Positions 34,833 to 44,010 of a stretch of DNA of 64,000 bases are shown here, in pieces; the first letter of the stretch is position 1, and every line of letters starts with the position of its first letter. The notes under the pieces are model-generated. The model made no database searches. It was given only the letters and a program-made list of their open reading frames with translations, and was not told the DNA's origin. Source of the stretch: Devosia beringensis (GTDB lineage Bacteria; Pseudomonadota; Alphaproteobacteria; Rhizobiales; Devosiaceae). The DNA lies in NCBI RefSeq assembly GCF_014926585.1, contig NZ_CP045422.1, positions 496,001 to 560,000 on the forward strand, written 5' to 3'. The translations under genes and the position numbers were made by a program.

Positions 34833-35581
34833 GCCGTGGCCCGACGCCCCTGCCCGGTGCGCGCCATGAGGAAGCGCTCCAGCGCGGACAGTCCATCATA
34901 GATCAGCACGGCCAGCACGCCGACGATCAGCCCGCCCTGCAGCACGAAGGCGGTATTGCCCGACAGCAGGCCGGCAATGATGACTTCGCCCAGCGTCCGG
35001 GCGGCAACGGTGGAGCCGATCGTCGCTGTAGCCAGCGAAATCACTACCGAGAGCCTGATCCCAGCCAGGATCACCGGTAGCGCCAGCGGCAGTTCCACCT
35101 TGATGAGGCGCTGCCAGCCGGTCATGCCCATGCCGCGTGCCGCATCGACGACGCTGGCCGGCAGATTGGTCAGCCCGGTCAGCGTATTCTCGAAGATGGG
35201 CAGCAGGCCATAGAGAAACAAAGCCACCAGCGTCGGCGCCGTGCCGAAACCCAGCATGGGCACGGCCAAAGCCAGTACCGCCACCGGGGGAAAGGTCTGG
35301 CCGATATTGGCAAGGCTGCGCGACAGCGGCAGGAATTCGGCGCCATAGGGCCGGGTGACGAAGATGGCCAGGCTCACGGCAATGATGGTCGCGGCGGCCG
35401 TCGCGGCGGCGACAATGCCCAGATGGTTGAGCGTGATGTCGAACAGGCTGCCCTGGTTATAGATGGCGGGCTGGCCATTGGTGGTGAACAGCCCGAAAAA
35501 GCCGGCAAACAGCGCCGGCTGCGCCAGGAACAGCACGAGCACCAGCAGCGCGGCGAGGCGGATGAGATTGCCGACCTTCAT
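34829..35581 (-). CDS. yehW: Osmoprotectant-type ABC transporter permease (short)
   Basis: This ~250-residue permease of the glycine betaine/choline (OpuC/Yeh) family has about six helices, with the coupling motif VDAARGMGMTGWQRLIKVEL and FLYGLLPIFENTLTGLTNLP. It is the last gene of a YehZ-Y-X-W-like operon, overlapping the ATPase gene by four bases (start at 35581). An upstream in-frame extension reads through the ATPase gene and was discarded. Its stop overlaps the convergent cysG stop. The substrate is probably a quaternary amine or similar compound, not determined by sequence. The symbol is by analogy with E. coli. Confidence 0.85.
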   Translation of the reverse strand: MKVGNLIRLAALLVLVLFLAQPALFAGFFGLFTTNGQPAIYNQGSLFDITLNHLGIVAAATAAATIIAVSLAIFVTRPYGAEFLPLSRSLANIGQTFPPVAVLALAVPMLGFGTAPTLVALFLYGLLPIFENTLTGLTNLPASVVDAARGMGMTGWQRLIKVELPLALPVILAGIRLSVVISLATATIGSTVAARTLGEVIIAGLLSGNTAFVLQGGLIVGVLAVLIYDGLSALERFLMARTGQGRRATA

Positions 35582-36513
35582 TGCGGGCGGGCCGCCAGGC
35601 GCGCCAGTGCGTCGAGCGTCACGCGCCCGACAATCTGGCCATCGCGCTGTACGGGGAGGTCGGGGCGACCCGACCACAGCAGTTCGGCATAGGCATCGCG
35701 CAGCGAGGCACTGGCCTCGATGGGCTTGCCTTCGGCCTCCCCCGGCTCGATATGCTCGGCCACCTTGAACAGCGACAGCAGGCGGAACGGCCGCTCGCTG
35801 GTGCCGATCAGCTCGGCGACAAAGGGCGTGGCCGGTCTGCCGATGATCTCGGCCGGGCTGGCCGATTGCAGCAGCTTGCCCTGGTCCATCACGGCAATGG
35901 TATGGCCAAGGTGGATGGCCTCCTCCATGTCATGGGTCACCAGCACGATAGTGGTGCCGAACTGGCGCTGGATATTGAGCAGGTCCTCCTGCGCCTTGGC
36001 GCGGATCACCGGGTCGAGCGCGCCATAGGGCTCGTCCATCAGCAGGATATTGGGCTTGGCCGCCAGCGCCCGCGCCACGCCGACGCGCTGCTGCTGGCCG
36101 CCGCTGAGCTCATGGGGCAGCCGGTCGCGGAACTCGGCCGGGTCGAGCTGGAACAGCGTCATCAGCTCGTCGACGCGGTCGCGCGTCTTGGCCTTGGTCC
36201 AGCCGAGCAGCTTGGGCACGGTGGCGATGTTCTGCCCGACGCTGCGATGGGGAAACAGGCCATGGCCCTGGATGACATAGCCCATGCGGCGGCGCAGCTC
36301 ATAGGCCGGCATGCCGGCAATATCCTCGCCATCGATGCGCACCGAACCCGATGTTGGCTCGACCAGCTTGTTGATCATGCGCATCAACGTGGTCTTGCCC
36401 GAGCCGGAGGTGCCGACCACGACGCAGATAGTATGGGGCTGGATGGTCAGGGTCACCCGGTCCACCACGGCCTGGCCATTATAGGTCTTGGTGATGTCGT
36501 CGATCTCGATCAT
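35578..36513 (-). CDS. yehX: Osmoprotectant-type ABC transporter ATPase
   Basis: This 311-residue ATPase has Walker A VVGTSGSGKTTLMRMINKLV, signature HELSGGQQQRVGVARALAAK, and Walker B ILLMDEPYGALDPV. The C-terminal ~65 residues (SASLRDAYAELLWSGRPDLP then QRDGQIVGRVTLDALARL) form a single CBS-like module, as in OpuCA/YehX, which can sense ionic strength or nucleotides. Start and stop overlap the two permease genes by four bases each. Together they form a complete importer with the binding protein OsmF. Confidence 0.88.
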   Translation of the reverse strand: MIEIDDITKTYNGQAVVDRVTLTIQPHTICVVVGTSGSGKTTLMRMINKLVEPTSGSVRIDGEDIAGMPAYELRRRMGYVIQGHGLFPHRSVGQNIATVPKLLGWTKAKTRDRVDELMTLFQLDPAEFRDRLPHELSGGQQQRVGVARALAAKPNILLMDEPYGALDPVIRAKAQEDLLNIQRQFGTTIVLVTHDMEEAIHLGHTIAVMDQGKLLQSASPAEIIGRPATPFVAELIGTSERPFRLLSLFKVAEHIEPGEAEGKPIEASASLRDAYAELLWSGRPDLPVQRDGQIVGRVTLDALARLAARPQ

Positions 36514-37703
36514 GGACGCTTTCCTTCGCGACTCGTCATCTCGCCCATGGCGTCCAGCACCACGGCGGCGACAAAGGCCAGGACCACTGTGGGCACCGCG
36601 CCCAGCAGGACCAGGTCCATGGCCGTCTGGCCAATGCCCTGAAACACAAAGACGCCAAAGCCGCCGCCACCGATCAGGGCGGCAATGGTGGTCAGCCCGA
36701 TATTCTGCACCAGCACGATGCGGATGCCGGTGAGGATGACCGGAAAGCCCAGCGGCAGTTCCACGGCGATCAGCCGCTGCCACACCGTCATGCCCATGCC
36801 GCGGGCAGCATCAATGGCAGCAGGCGAGACATTGTTGAGCCCCACCACCGTATTGGAAACGATGGGCAGCAACGAATAGGCGAACAAAGCGACCAGAGCC
36901 GGCGCCGTGCCGATGCCGGAAATACCGATCGCCGAAGCGCCCGGCACATTGGCGGCGATCCAGGCCAGGGGCGCGATCAGCAGGCCAAACAAGGCGATGG
37001 AGGGAATGGTCTGGACGATATTGAGCACGTTGAGCACGCCGGCCCGCAGCGGTCTGACCTTGTAGCAGAGCAGGCCCAGCGGCACGCCGACCAACGTGGC
37101 AATGGCCACCGAACCAAAGGCCAGCACCAGATGCGCCCGCGCCTCAGCCCAGAAGGCGGGCGCGCGGTTGGCATATTCCTTGAGCAGGGAGAGCTGGTTC
37201 CAGCCGCCACTCCAGAGCAGCAGCGCCATCGCCGCCAGCACAGCTGCGAGAATAGCGAGGCGCCACAGCGGCGCCAGCCGCAGCCTTGTTAGCGCATCGG
37301 TCACCAATAGGGCGAAAGCAAAGGCCAGCAGCCAAAAGCCGGCGCCGGGCGAGACGCGGGCAAAAGTGTCATCGGGCGGCGTGAGAAAGGCGGCCGATTG
37401 CCCCATCAGCACGAACAACACACCCAGAACTACAAAGCCGACCAGCAGCTTGGTCAGTGCCGGAAAGCGCAGCAGCGCCACGGCAAAGCCTGCCAGCAGG
37501 CTAAGGGCCAAAGCCATGGCGAGACTGCCCGGCAGCGCCAGGGCCAGGGCCACGGTATCGCCCGGCACGATTCGATTGGCGCGGAACAGGGCAAAGGGCA
37601 GCGCGGCGCCAGCTGCCGCAATCAAGGCAATCAGCACCCCGAGCTTGTCGAGGGCGAGCCAGGCGGGACGCGACGACACCGGGGCAAGTTCAGCAATGGA
37701 CAT
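36510..37703 (-). CDS. yehY: Osmoprotectant-type ABC transporter permease (long, YehY-like)
   Basis: This 397-residue permease has an extra N-terminal membrane region of about 180 residues with five or six helices, followed by the standard permease domain (YKVRPLRAGVLNVLNIVQTI; FAYSLLPIVSNTVVGLNNVS; IDAARGMGMTVWQRLIAVEL). The extended architecture and its place between SBP and ATPase genes match E. coli YehY. It starts 62 bp after the binding-protein gene, across a short palindromic repeat at 37737-37757. Its end overlaps the ATPase start by four bases. Confidence 0.87.
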   Translation of the reverse strand: MSIAELAPVSSRPAWLALDKLGVLIALIAAAGAALPFALFRANRIVPGDTVALALALPGSLAMALALSLLAGFAVALLRFPALTKLLVGFVVLGVLFVLMGQSAAFLTPPDDTFARVSPGAGFWLLAFAFALLVTDALTRLRLAPLWRLAILAAVLAAMALLLWSGGWNQLSLLKEYANRAPAFWAEARAHLVLAFGSVAIATLVGVPLGLLCYKVRPLRAGVLNVLNIVQTIPSIALFGLLIAPLAWIAANVPGASAIGISGIGTAPALVALFAYSLLPIVSNTVVGLNNVSPAAIDAARGMGMTVWQRLIAVELPLGFPVILTGIRIVLVQNIGLTTIAALIGGGGFGVFVFQGIGQTAMDLVLLGAVPTVVLAFVAAVVLDAMGEMTSREGKRP

Positions 37704-37736
37704 GCAGCCTCCGGTGTCGCTCAGCGGTCAGGCGAG

Positions 37737-37757
37737 CCCCTCCCCAACGGGGAGAGG
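37737..37757. repeat. Short palindromic intergenic repeat
   Basis: CCCCTCCCCAACGGGGAGAGG forms a hairpin (CTCCCC/GGGGAG) in the gap between osmF and yehY. The same CTCTCCCC-GGGGAGAG design occurs at 42831-42849, 42950-42968 and 52693-52714, so it appears to be a dispersed repeat unit. Inside an operon it may tune mRNA stability. Confidence 0.6.
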
Positions 37758-37765
37758 CGATCGCC

Positions 37766-38677
37766 CTAGTCCAGAAAACCGCCCTGGGTCAGGTAGTCGG
37801 TCGCCACGGTGTCAGAGGCTTCGCCGCCCACCTGGACGCGGCCATTGAGTTCCTGCAGCACTTCGAGCGTCAGGCCTTCAAAGACGGGCTTGAGCAGCTC
37901 TTCGATCTGCGGGTACTGAACCAGCACATCGCTGCGGATGATCGGGGTCGGCTGATAGACCGGCTGCACGCCCTTGTCGTCCTCAAGCACCTTGAGGCCG
38001 GACGGGGCAATGCCGCCATCGGTGCCATAGACCATGGCAGCGTTGACGCCATTGGTCTGCTGGGCGGCAGCGGCAATGGTTGCGGCCGTGTCACCACCCG
38101 ACAGGGTGATCAGCTGGTCGGGCGTCAGGGTGAAGCCATAGACTTCCTGGAACTTGGGCAGGGCGCCGGGCGAATTGACGAACTCGGCTGATGCAGCAAG
38201 CTTGACCTCGCCGCCACCGGCGACCCAGGCGCCGAACTCGCTGAACGTATTCAGGTTGTTGGCTTCGGCCACGTCATCGCGCACGGCCACGGCCCAGGTA
38301 TTGTTGGCGGGCGACGGCGTCAGCCAGACGATATTGTTGGCCTCGAAGTCGAGCTTGGCGGCCTCGGCATAGGCCAGGGCCGCGTCGTTCCACAGCGGGT
38401 CATCGGCCTTTTCAAAGAAGAAGGCGGCATTGCCGGTATATTCGGGATAGATGTCGATTTCGCCGGCAGTGATGGCCTGGCGCACGATCGGCGTACCGCC
38501 AAGCTGGATGCGGTCCTCGACGGCGATATCATTGGCCTCGAGCACCTGCTTGATGATGTTGCCCAGCACACCGCCTTCGGTATCGATCTTGGACGACACC
38601 ACCACCTGCGCGCTGGCGCCGGTGACGGACAAAGCGAGCGCGGCGACGGCGCTCAATAGCGTGGTTGTGAGGCGCAT
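37766..38677 (-). CDS. osmF: Osmoprotectant ABC transporter substrate-binding protein
   Basis: This 303-residue periplasmic binding protein of the ProX/OpuCC/OsmF type has a signal peptide (LLSAVAALALSVTGASA, cleaved before QVVVSS). Family features are GGVLGNIIKQVLEANDI, GEIDIYPEYTGNAAFFF and APSGLKVLEDDKGVQPVY. The ATG at 38677 has GGAG six bases upstream; an in-frame start at 38761 was discarded because it precedes the signal peptide. It is the first gene of the operon. The ligand pocket cannot be read reliably; E. coli YehZ binds glycine betaine weakly, so substrates other than betaine are possible. Confidence 0.87.
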   Translation of the reverse strand: MRLTTTLLSAVAALALSVTGASAQVVVSSKIDTEGGVLGNIIKQVLEANDIAVEDRIQLGGTPIVRQAITAGEIDIYPEYTGNAAFFFEKADDPLWNDAALAYAEAAKLDFEANNIVWLTPSPANNTWAVAVRDDVAEANNLNTFSEFGAWVAGGGEVKLAASAEFVNSPGALPKFQEVYGFTLTPDQLITLSGGDTAATIAAAAQQTNGVNAAMVYGTDGGIAPSGLKVLEDDKGVQPVYQPTPIIRSDVLVQYPQIEELLKPVFEGLTLEVLQELNGRVQVGGEASDTVATDYLTQGGFLD

Positions 38678-38873
38678 TGGTTTCTCCGATTTGTCCATGA
38701 CTGGCCGGGGCCAGCAAATTTGATCTGTCCGAGCGGGGACAGGATAGGTCGCAATCAGCAAAAGGCCCGCGAGACGGGTCTATTCAAATGCGCTGGACGC
38801 AAGCGAATGCTGGTCCAGCAAAAGTGTCCAGCTGCAGCAAAGGTTCCCGCAGCCGTGTGCATGTAGCGGCAGC

Positions 38874-38894
38874 TGCTGACAGCCCATGTCAGCA
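38874..38894. promoter_or_regulatory. Inverted repeat between rhaM and osmF
   Basis: TGCTGACA and TGTCAGCA form a perfect 8-bp dyad with a 5-base spacer, about 200 bp upstream of the osmF start and 70 bp past the rhaM stop. No U-run follows. It may be an operator for the osmoprotectant operon. Nothing else was recognised in the 38678-38966 gap. Confidence 0.35.
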
Positions 38895-38966
38895 TGCCCG
38901 CACCAGCGGTCGGGTTCAAGGTTTGTTACGGAAAGCGGGAACGACTGGATCAGCCGGTAGACCGGC

Positions 38967-39302
38967 CTATTTCATCCAGAACATGGGCGTGAGATCGGTC
39001 GCGATCGGCTCGCTCTTGTCATTGGTCGCCATGACATCGGCCATATGCGCCCACCAGCGCTGCATTACCGCCGTGGCGGGCAGGTCCGCCATGGTGTGGT
39101 CCTTGCGGCGCCAGAGCACGCCGAAGAGGATATTGGTCGCCTCGTCGAGGTGGATGGAATAGTCCTTCACCCCGGCTTCATGCAGCAGGTCGACGAGTTC
39201 AGGAAAGATCGCGTCATGGCGCCTGCGATACTCGTCCGCCATGCCCGGATTGAGCTGCATCTTGAAGGCATGCTTTTCGTAGCCACCATCGGAAATGATC
39301 AC
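38967..39302 (-). CDS. rhaM: L-rhamnose mutarotase
   Basis: RhaM interconverts the alpha and beta anomers of L-rhamnose. The ~111-residue protein has the family motifs [34 protein letters not shown] and [15 protein letters not shown], with the conserved His and Trp of the active site. I chose the GTG at 39302, which overlaps the upstream stop (GTGA) and has GGAGG eight bases before it; another GTG lies at 39317. It is the last gene of the rhaSTPQM operon; in Rhizobium leguminosarum the equivalent gene is rhaU, followed by the kinase rhaK, absent here. Confidence 0.92.
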   Translation of the reverse strand: MIISDGGYEKHAFKMQLNPGMADEYRRRHDAIFPELVDLLHEAGVKDYSIHLDEATNILFGVLWRRKDHTMADLPATAVMQRWWAHMADVMATNDKSEPIATDLTPMFWMK

Positions 39303-40297
39303 GTGCGCTGCCTCCACATGCGGAACAGGATGGGCAGCGCGATCACCACGATCAGCAGGCCCCCGATAAAGATCGACATGACGATGCCGGGCACATTGAG
39401 CAGGCCCAGGCCAAAGGTCACCAGCCCCATGATCAGCGCTGCCAGTACCACGCCGATGATCGAGCCGGCGCCGCCCAGGATGGAGACGCCGCCCAGCACC
39501 ACCATGGTGATGGCCTCGAGTTCCCAGCCCTCGGCAATGGACGGCCGGGTCGAGCCCAGCCGCGCCGTCAGCAGCACGGCGGCAATGCCGCTCATCAGGC
39601 CGGTGAGGCAGAACAGGATGAACTTGATATTGTCGACCCGCACGCCGGAAAACTGCGCGGCGACATCATTATTGCCGATGGCAAAGACCCGCCGGCCGAA
39701 ATTGGTACGGTGCAGCAGCACCCAGTAGAGCACGGCAAAAAAGGCAAACAGCACCAGTTCGAACGAGATCACCCAGAACACATAGCCCTGGCCGAACCAG
39801 GCAAAGCTCGGCGGATAGCCCTTGAAGCTCTGGTCGCCCAGGATGATGAAGCTGATGCCACGGAACAGGCTCATCGTGCCGATGGTGACCACGATCGAGG
39901 GCAGCTTGAGCCTGGTGACCAGCAGGCCATTGAAGGCGCCGCACAGCAGGCCGGCACCGACGCCGATGGCCACCAGCACGGGCGTATCGGCGCCATATTG
40001 CAGCGCCAGGCCCATCAGGGTGGAGGCCAGCGAGATGATCGCGGCGACCGACAGGTCGATTTCGCCCGAAATGATCAGCAGCGCCATGGCCAGCGCGATC
40101 AGCGCCTTTTCGGTGAAGTTGAAGGTGAGATCAGAGAGGCTCCAGGCATTGAGGAAATAGGGCGAGGCAAAGGAATTGGCGATAAAGATCGCCACCGCCA
40201 CGAGGACAAGCAGGCTCTCCCAGCTCAGCACGGCTGACTTGAGCGGATTGTCGAGGCGATCGGGCAGCTGGCGGCCGGTCGAGGAACTATCGGTCAT
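39299..40297 (-). CDS. rhaQ: Rhamnose ABC transporter permease (RhaQ-type)
   Basis: This 332-residue BPD_transp_2 family permease has about nine helices. Motifs include [58 protein letters not shown] and [19 protein letters not shown], typical of ribose/rhamnose-type permeases. It overlaps the second permease gene and the mutarotase gene by four bases each. Two distinct permeases form the channel in rhizobial RhaSTPQ; which one is called P or Q follows gene order. Confidence 0.9.
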   Translation of the reverse strand: MTDSSSTGRQLPDRLDNPLKSAVLSWESLLVLVAVAIFIANSFASPYFLNAWSLSDLTFNFTEKALIALAMALLIISGEIDLSVAAIISLASTLMGLALQYGADTPVLVAIGVGAGLLCGAFNGLLVTRLKLPSIVVTIGTMSLFRGISFIILGDQSFKGYPPSFAWFGQGYVFWVISFELVLFAFFAVLYWVLLHRTNFGRRVFAIGNNDVAAQFSGVRVDNIKFILFCLTGLMSGIAAVLLTARLGSTRPSIAEGWELEAITMVVLGGVSILGGAGSIIGVVLAALIMGLVTFGLGLLNVPGIVMSIFIGGLLIVVIALPILFRMWRQRT

Positions 40298-41271
40298 GCA
40301 GCTTCCGCCTTCTTGAGAATGATCCGCCCCTTGCTGGCTTCGCCGCGCGCATTGAGCACCACGGCCAGCAGGATGGCCGAGCCGGAGATCGCCATCTGCC
40401 AGAACGGGCTGATATTGATCACCGGCAAAGCGTTGTTGATGACGCCGAGGAAGAGCGCGCCGAGCAGCACACCGGCCACGCTGCCAATGCCGCCGGCAAT
40501 CGAGACGCCGCCGATGACGCAGGCCGCGATGATGGTCAGCTCATAGCCGCCGGCCACTTCGGTCGAGGCGATGACATAGCGCGAAATCCAGAGATAACCG
40601 CAGAGGCCGGCCACCGCGCCGGCAATGACAAAGGCATAGAACTTGGTCTTGCCGACATCGATGCCGGTATAGACCGAGGCTGTCGGGTTGACGCCGATGG
40701 CGTAGAGCGAGCGCCCCAGCGGCGTGCGCGTCATCAGCACATAGAACAAAGCCGCCACCACGATGGCAAACCAGCTCAGCACCGGCAGGCCGAGAAACAC
40801 GCCGCGCTGCAAGGCGATGAAATCGGGGCTCATCTGGGCCGCATTGACCCAGGCGCCGCCGGAAATGACAAAGACCAGGCCGCGGAAAATGGTCAGCGTG
40901 CCCAGGGTCACGACGATGGGCGGAATATTGAGCTTCCACACCAGCACGCCGTTGAAGGCGCCCAGACCCGCGCCGATGACAACACTGAGGCCGAGCAGCA
41001 GCGGGATCGGCACGCCGGGAAAGGCGGCGTTGAGCATGGCCACGATCATGCCGGTCAGCGCCAGGTTGGACGCCATGGAGAGGTCGATCGAGCGGGTGAG
41101 GATCACCGCCATCTGCCCCAGCGCCAGCATCATCAGGATCGAGGTGTCATTGAAAATGGTCAGCAGGTTGGCGGGCTGGGAAAAGCGAGAAAAGCGCAGC
41201 GTGACCAGCACGATGACCAGCAGGATCGCCAAAGCCAGCCAGGTTTCGCGCTGCTTGATCAGGTTTTTCAT
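40294..41271 (-). CDS. rhaP: Rhamnose ABC transporter permease (RhaP-type)
   Basis: This 325-residue BPD_transp_2 permease is paralogous to the downstream one. Motifs include MAVILTRSIDLSMASNLALT, GAFNGVLVWKLNIPPIVVTL and ACVIGGVSIAGGIGSVAGVL. It overlaps the ATPase gene upstream and RhaQ downstream by four bases, so the three are tightly co-translated. Together with RhaS and RhaT it should import L-rhamnose, as shown for the homologous R. leguminosarum system. Confidence 0.9.
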   Translation of the reverse strand: MKNLIKQRETWLALAILLVIVLVTLRFSRFSQPANLLTIFNDTSILMMLALGQMAVILTRSIDLSMASNLALTGMIVAMLNAAFPGVPIPLLLGLSVVIGAGLGAFNGVLVWKLNIPPIVVTLGTLTIFRGLVFVISGGAWVNAAQMSPDFIALQRGVFLGLPVLSWFAIVVAALFYVLMTRTPLGRSLYAIGVNPTASVYTGIDVGKTKFYAFVIAGAVAGLCGYLWISRYVIASTEVAGGYELTIIAACVIGGVSIAGGIGSVAGVLLGALFLGVINNALPVINISPFWQMAISGSAILLAVVLNARGEASKGRIILKKAEAA

Positions 41272-42773
41272 GCCGCCTGCTCCTCGAGGATACCGGCAGC
41301 CAGGCGCACCAGCGTTTCGGGCTTGAGCCCTTTATTGTCGATGGTGTCGACCATGCGGCCCTCACGCATGACGACGATGCGGTCGCTCATGCCCAGTACC
41401 TCCGGCAGTTCGGAGGAGACCATGATGACGGAAAGGCCCTGGGCCACCAGCTCGGCCATGAATTCATGCACCGCCGCCTTGGAGCCGATATCGATGCCCT
41501 TGGTGGGTTCGTCGAGAATGATCACCTTGGGCAGCGTTGCCAGCCATTTGGCGATCACCACCTTCTGCTGGTTGCCACCCGACAGGGTCGAGACATTCTG
41601 GCTCAGCGAGGAGGCGCGCAGGTCGAGCCGCTCGGTGTAGGTGCGGGCGAGCGCGAATTCCTCGGCCATCCGCAGGAAACCCGATTTGGAGGTCTTGCCC
41701 AGCGAGGGCAGCGAGACATTCTTGAAGATGGGTTCGCCGGTAATGACGCCCTGCTTGCCGCGCTCTTCGGGCACATAGACGATGCCGGCCTCGACCGCAT
41801 CGGCCGGCGAGCGCGGGGTGATGGTCTGGCCATCGAGCACCAGGCTGCCCGCACTGGGCTGGGTCAGGCCGAACACGGCCTGCATGACCTCGCTGCGCCC
41901 GGCCCCGACCAGGCCATAAAAGCCCAGGATCTCGCCCTTGCGCACGGCAAAGGAGATGTCGTCGAATTCAGTCGGATGGCTCAGGCCCCTGGCCTCCAGC
42001 ACGACGTCGCCGATCTGCGCCTGGCGGGCCGGGAAAATGCCTTCGACCGGGCGGCCGACCATGAGCTGGACGATCTCGGACTGGCTGGTGTTCTTGATCA
42101 TGCCCTTGCCGACCTGTTCGCCATCGCGGAACACGGTGAAGCGGTCGGCGATGCGGTAGATCTCGTCGAACTTGTGGCTGATGAACAGGATCGCCTTGCC
42201 GTCTTCCTTGAGCAGTTCGATGAGCACATAGAGCTCCTCGATTTCCTTCTGGCTGAGCGCGGCGGTCGGCTCATCCATGATGACCACGCGGGCATCGATG
42301 GAGAGCGCCCTGGCCACGGCCACCAGGTGCTTTTTGGCAATGCCCAGTTCCTTGAGCTTGATATCGGGGCCGATGCCGGCACCCATGGCGTCGAGCGTCT
42401 CGCGCGCCTCGGCCCGGATCTTGCGCCAGTCGATCAGGCCGAAGCGATTGCGCGGCGCGTGGCCGAGATAGATGTTTTCGGCGACCGTCATCTCGTCGAA
42501 CAGCACGGTTTCCTGATGGATGGCGGTAATGCCGACGGCGGAAGCCGAATGGGCAGTCGGCAGGGTCACGAGCTCGCCAGCCACGCGGATTTCGCCGGCG
42601 TCGGGCTGGTAGATGCCGGTCAGCGTCTTGACCAAAGTCGACTTGCCCGCCCCGTTCTCGCCGATCAGCGCGGTGACCTGCCCGGCATAGAGCTCCAGCG
42701 ACACGTCATTGAGGGCTTTGACGCCGGGGAAACTCTTGGTGATGCCGGTCAGCGTCAGGATGGGGTCGGTCAT
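41268..42773 (-). CDS. rhaT: Rhamnose ABC transporter ATP-binding protein
   Basis: This 501-residue protein has two fused ATPase domains, as in RbsA/XylG-type sugar importers. The first domain has Walker A LIGENGAGKSTLVKTLTGIY, and Walker B reads VVIMDEPTAALSQKEIE. The second has FYGLVGAGRSEVMQAVFGLT, signature STLSGGNQQKVVIAKWLATL and VIILDEPTKGIDIGSKAAVH. The second domain's Walker A (GLVGAGRSE) is degenerate, which is normal for the family. It follows rhaS after a 210-bp gap filled by a palindromic repeat element. Confidence 0.91.
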   Translation of the reverse strand: MTDPILTLTGITKSFPGVKALNDVSLELYAGQVTALIGENGAGKSTLVKTLTGIYQPDAGEIRVAGELVTLPTAHSASAVGITAIHQETVLFDEMTVAENIYLGHAPRNRFGLIDWRKIRAEARETLDAMGAGIGPDIKLKELGIAKKHLVAVARALSIDARVVIMDEPTAALSQKEIEELYVLIELLKEDGKAILFISHKFDEIYRIADRFTVFRDGEQVGKGMIKNTSQSEIVQLMVGRPVEGIFPARQAQIGDVVLEARGLSHPTEFDDISFAVRKGEILGFYGLVGAGRSEVMQAVFGLTQPSAGSLVLDGQTITPRSPADAVEAGIVYVPEERGKQGVITGEPIFKNVSLPSLGKTSKSGFLRMAEEFALARTYTERLDLRASSLSQNVSTLSGGNQQKVVIAKWLATLPKVIILDEPTKGIDIGSKAAVHEFMAELVAQGLSVIMVSSELPEVLGMSDRIVVMREGRMVDTIDNKGLKPETLVRLAAGILEEQAA

Positions 42774-42830
42774 AAGTTTGGTCTCGCAATACCCCCAAAG
42801 CCAGCATTGAGGGTGGAGGTGGCCTTGTTC

Positions 42831-42968
42831 CTCTCCCCATCGGGGAGAGGGTGGATCGGCCGCAGGCCGAGACGGGTGAGGGGGAGGTCTGGCTTGCCCA
42901 ATAACCTGGGTGAGCCACCCCTCCCCCTCATCCGGCGCTGCGCGCCACCTTCTCCCCGATGGGGAGAA
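42831..42968. repeat. RIME-like palindromic mosaic repeat
   Basis: The rhaS-rhaT gap holds two inverted units. Each has a terminal hairpin (CTCTCCCC-at-CGGGGAGAG at 42831-42849; TTCTCCCC-ga-TGGGGAGAA at 42950-42968) and an inner part with GTGAGGGGGAGG or its complement. The halves are mirror-related, as in rhizobial intergenic mosaic elements. Lying inside an operon between binding-protein and ATPase genes, it could protect the upstream rhaS mRNA and uncouple expression levels. Confidence 0.7.
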
Positions 42969-42983
42969 GAATAGGGCGAGCGC

Positions 42984-43970
42984 CTAGTAGATCTTGGAGA
43001 ACTCTTCGATGTTGGACTTGTCGAAGGTGAAGGGTGCCGCCATGGCGCCCGAGCTGGTGTCGTCAAGGGTCAGATCGCCCATGCGACCCATCGAGAGGGT
43101 TGCGCCGGGACCGGCTTCGGCGCCCTCGACCAGGTCATTGGCCAGCATCACGGCCGAGTAGCCCAGATCGATCGGGTTCCACAGCGCCACGGCCTGGCTT
43201 GCGCCATTGTCGATGAACTGCTTGAACTCGCTTGGCAAAGCCAGGCCGGTCACGTTGATCTTGCCGATCAGGTTCTGGTCGGTCACGACCTGGGCTGCCG
43301 CCACGACGCCGACGGTGGTCGGGGCAATGATGGCCTTGAGGTCGGGATAGGAGGCGATCAGGCCCTTGGCTTCGTCGGTCGACTTGACCGAGTCATCGTC
43401 GCCATAGACCACGGCGACGAGGTTGATATTGGCGAACTTCTCGGGCAGTGCGGCCTTGGCGGCTTCGATCCAGGCATTCTGGTTGGTCGCGGTGGAGGCA
43501 GCCGACAGGATGGCGACATCGCCGCCGTCTGGCAGGTAATCGGCAGCCAGCTTGATGATGGTCTCGCCGATCAGGTTGGTTTCCGACGGGTTGAGGTGCA
43601 GCTGACGGCCTTCAGGCGCAACGCCCGAATCCCAGCTGATCACCTTGATGCCGCGTTCCATGGCCTTCTGCAAAGCGGGCACCAGGGCGTCCGGATCATT
43701 TGCCGAAATGGCAATGGCGTCGACCTGCTGGGCGATCAGCGCATTGATCACTTCGATCTGGGCTTCAGCCGTGGCGGCGGTCGGGCCGGTATAGATGACT
43801 TCGACGTCACCCAGTTCGGCGGCCGCTTCCTGGGCGCCCTTGTTGGCGGCGTCGAAGAAGCCGTTGCCGAGCGACTTGACGACCAGCGCGATGCGGGTCT
43901 GGGCGAAGGCCGGGCTGGCCAGCAGAGCGGCGATGGCGGTGCTTGCCGCCAGGATTTTCAAGAGTTTCAT
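42984..43970 (-). CDS. rhaS: Rhamnose ABC transporter substrate-binding protein
   Basis: This 328-residue periplasmic binding protein (peripla_BP_4 type) has a signal peptide LAASTAIAALLASPAFAQ. Family features are ALVVKSLGNGFFDAANKGAQ, VDAIAISANDPDALVPALQK, KVISWDSGVAPEGRQLHLNP and ALWNPIDLGYSAVMLANDLV. It is the first transporter gene, 41 bp downstream of rhaR in the same direction, which matches the rhaRSTPQ order of R. leguminosarum. The ATG is preceded by GGGAGGGACTACC. Confidence 0.91.
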   Translation of the reverse strand: MKLLKILAASTAIAALLASPAFAQTRIALVVKSLGNGFFDAANKGAQEAAAELGDVEVIYTGPTAATAEAQIEVINALIAQQVDAIAISANDPDALVPALQKAMERGIKVISWDSGVAPEGRQLHLNPSETNLIGETIIKLAADYLPDGGDVAILSAASTATNQNAWIEAAKAALPEKFANINLVAVVYGDDDSVKSTDEAKGLIASYPDLKAIIAPTTVGVVAAAQVVTDQNLIGKINVTGLALPSEFKQFIDNGASQAVALWNPIDLGYSAVMLANDLVEGAEAGPGATLSMGRMGDLTLDDTSSGAMAAPFTFDKSNIEEFSKIY

Positions 43971-44010
43971 AAGGTAGTCCCTCCCTGGGATGGTTTTTCG
44001 TCTTGTTGTC

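Noticed and set aside
42831..42968. Possible CRISPR-like array because of repeated CTCTCCCC units
   Set aside because: Only two mirror-image units are present, with no regularly spaced direct repeats or spacers and no cas genes. It is an intergenic palindromic repeat.
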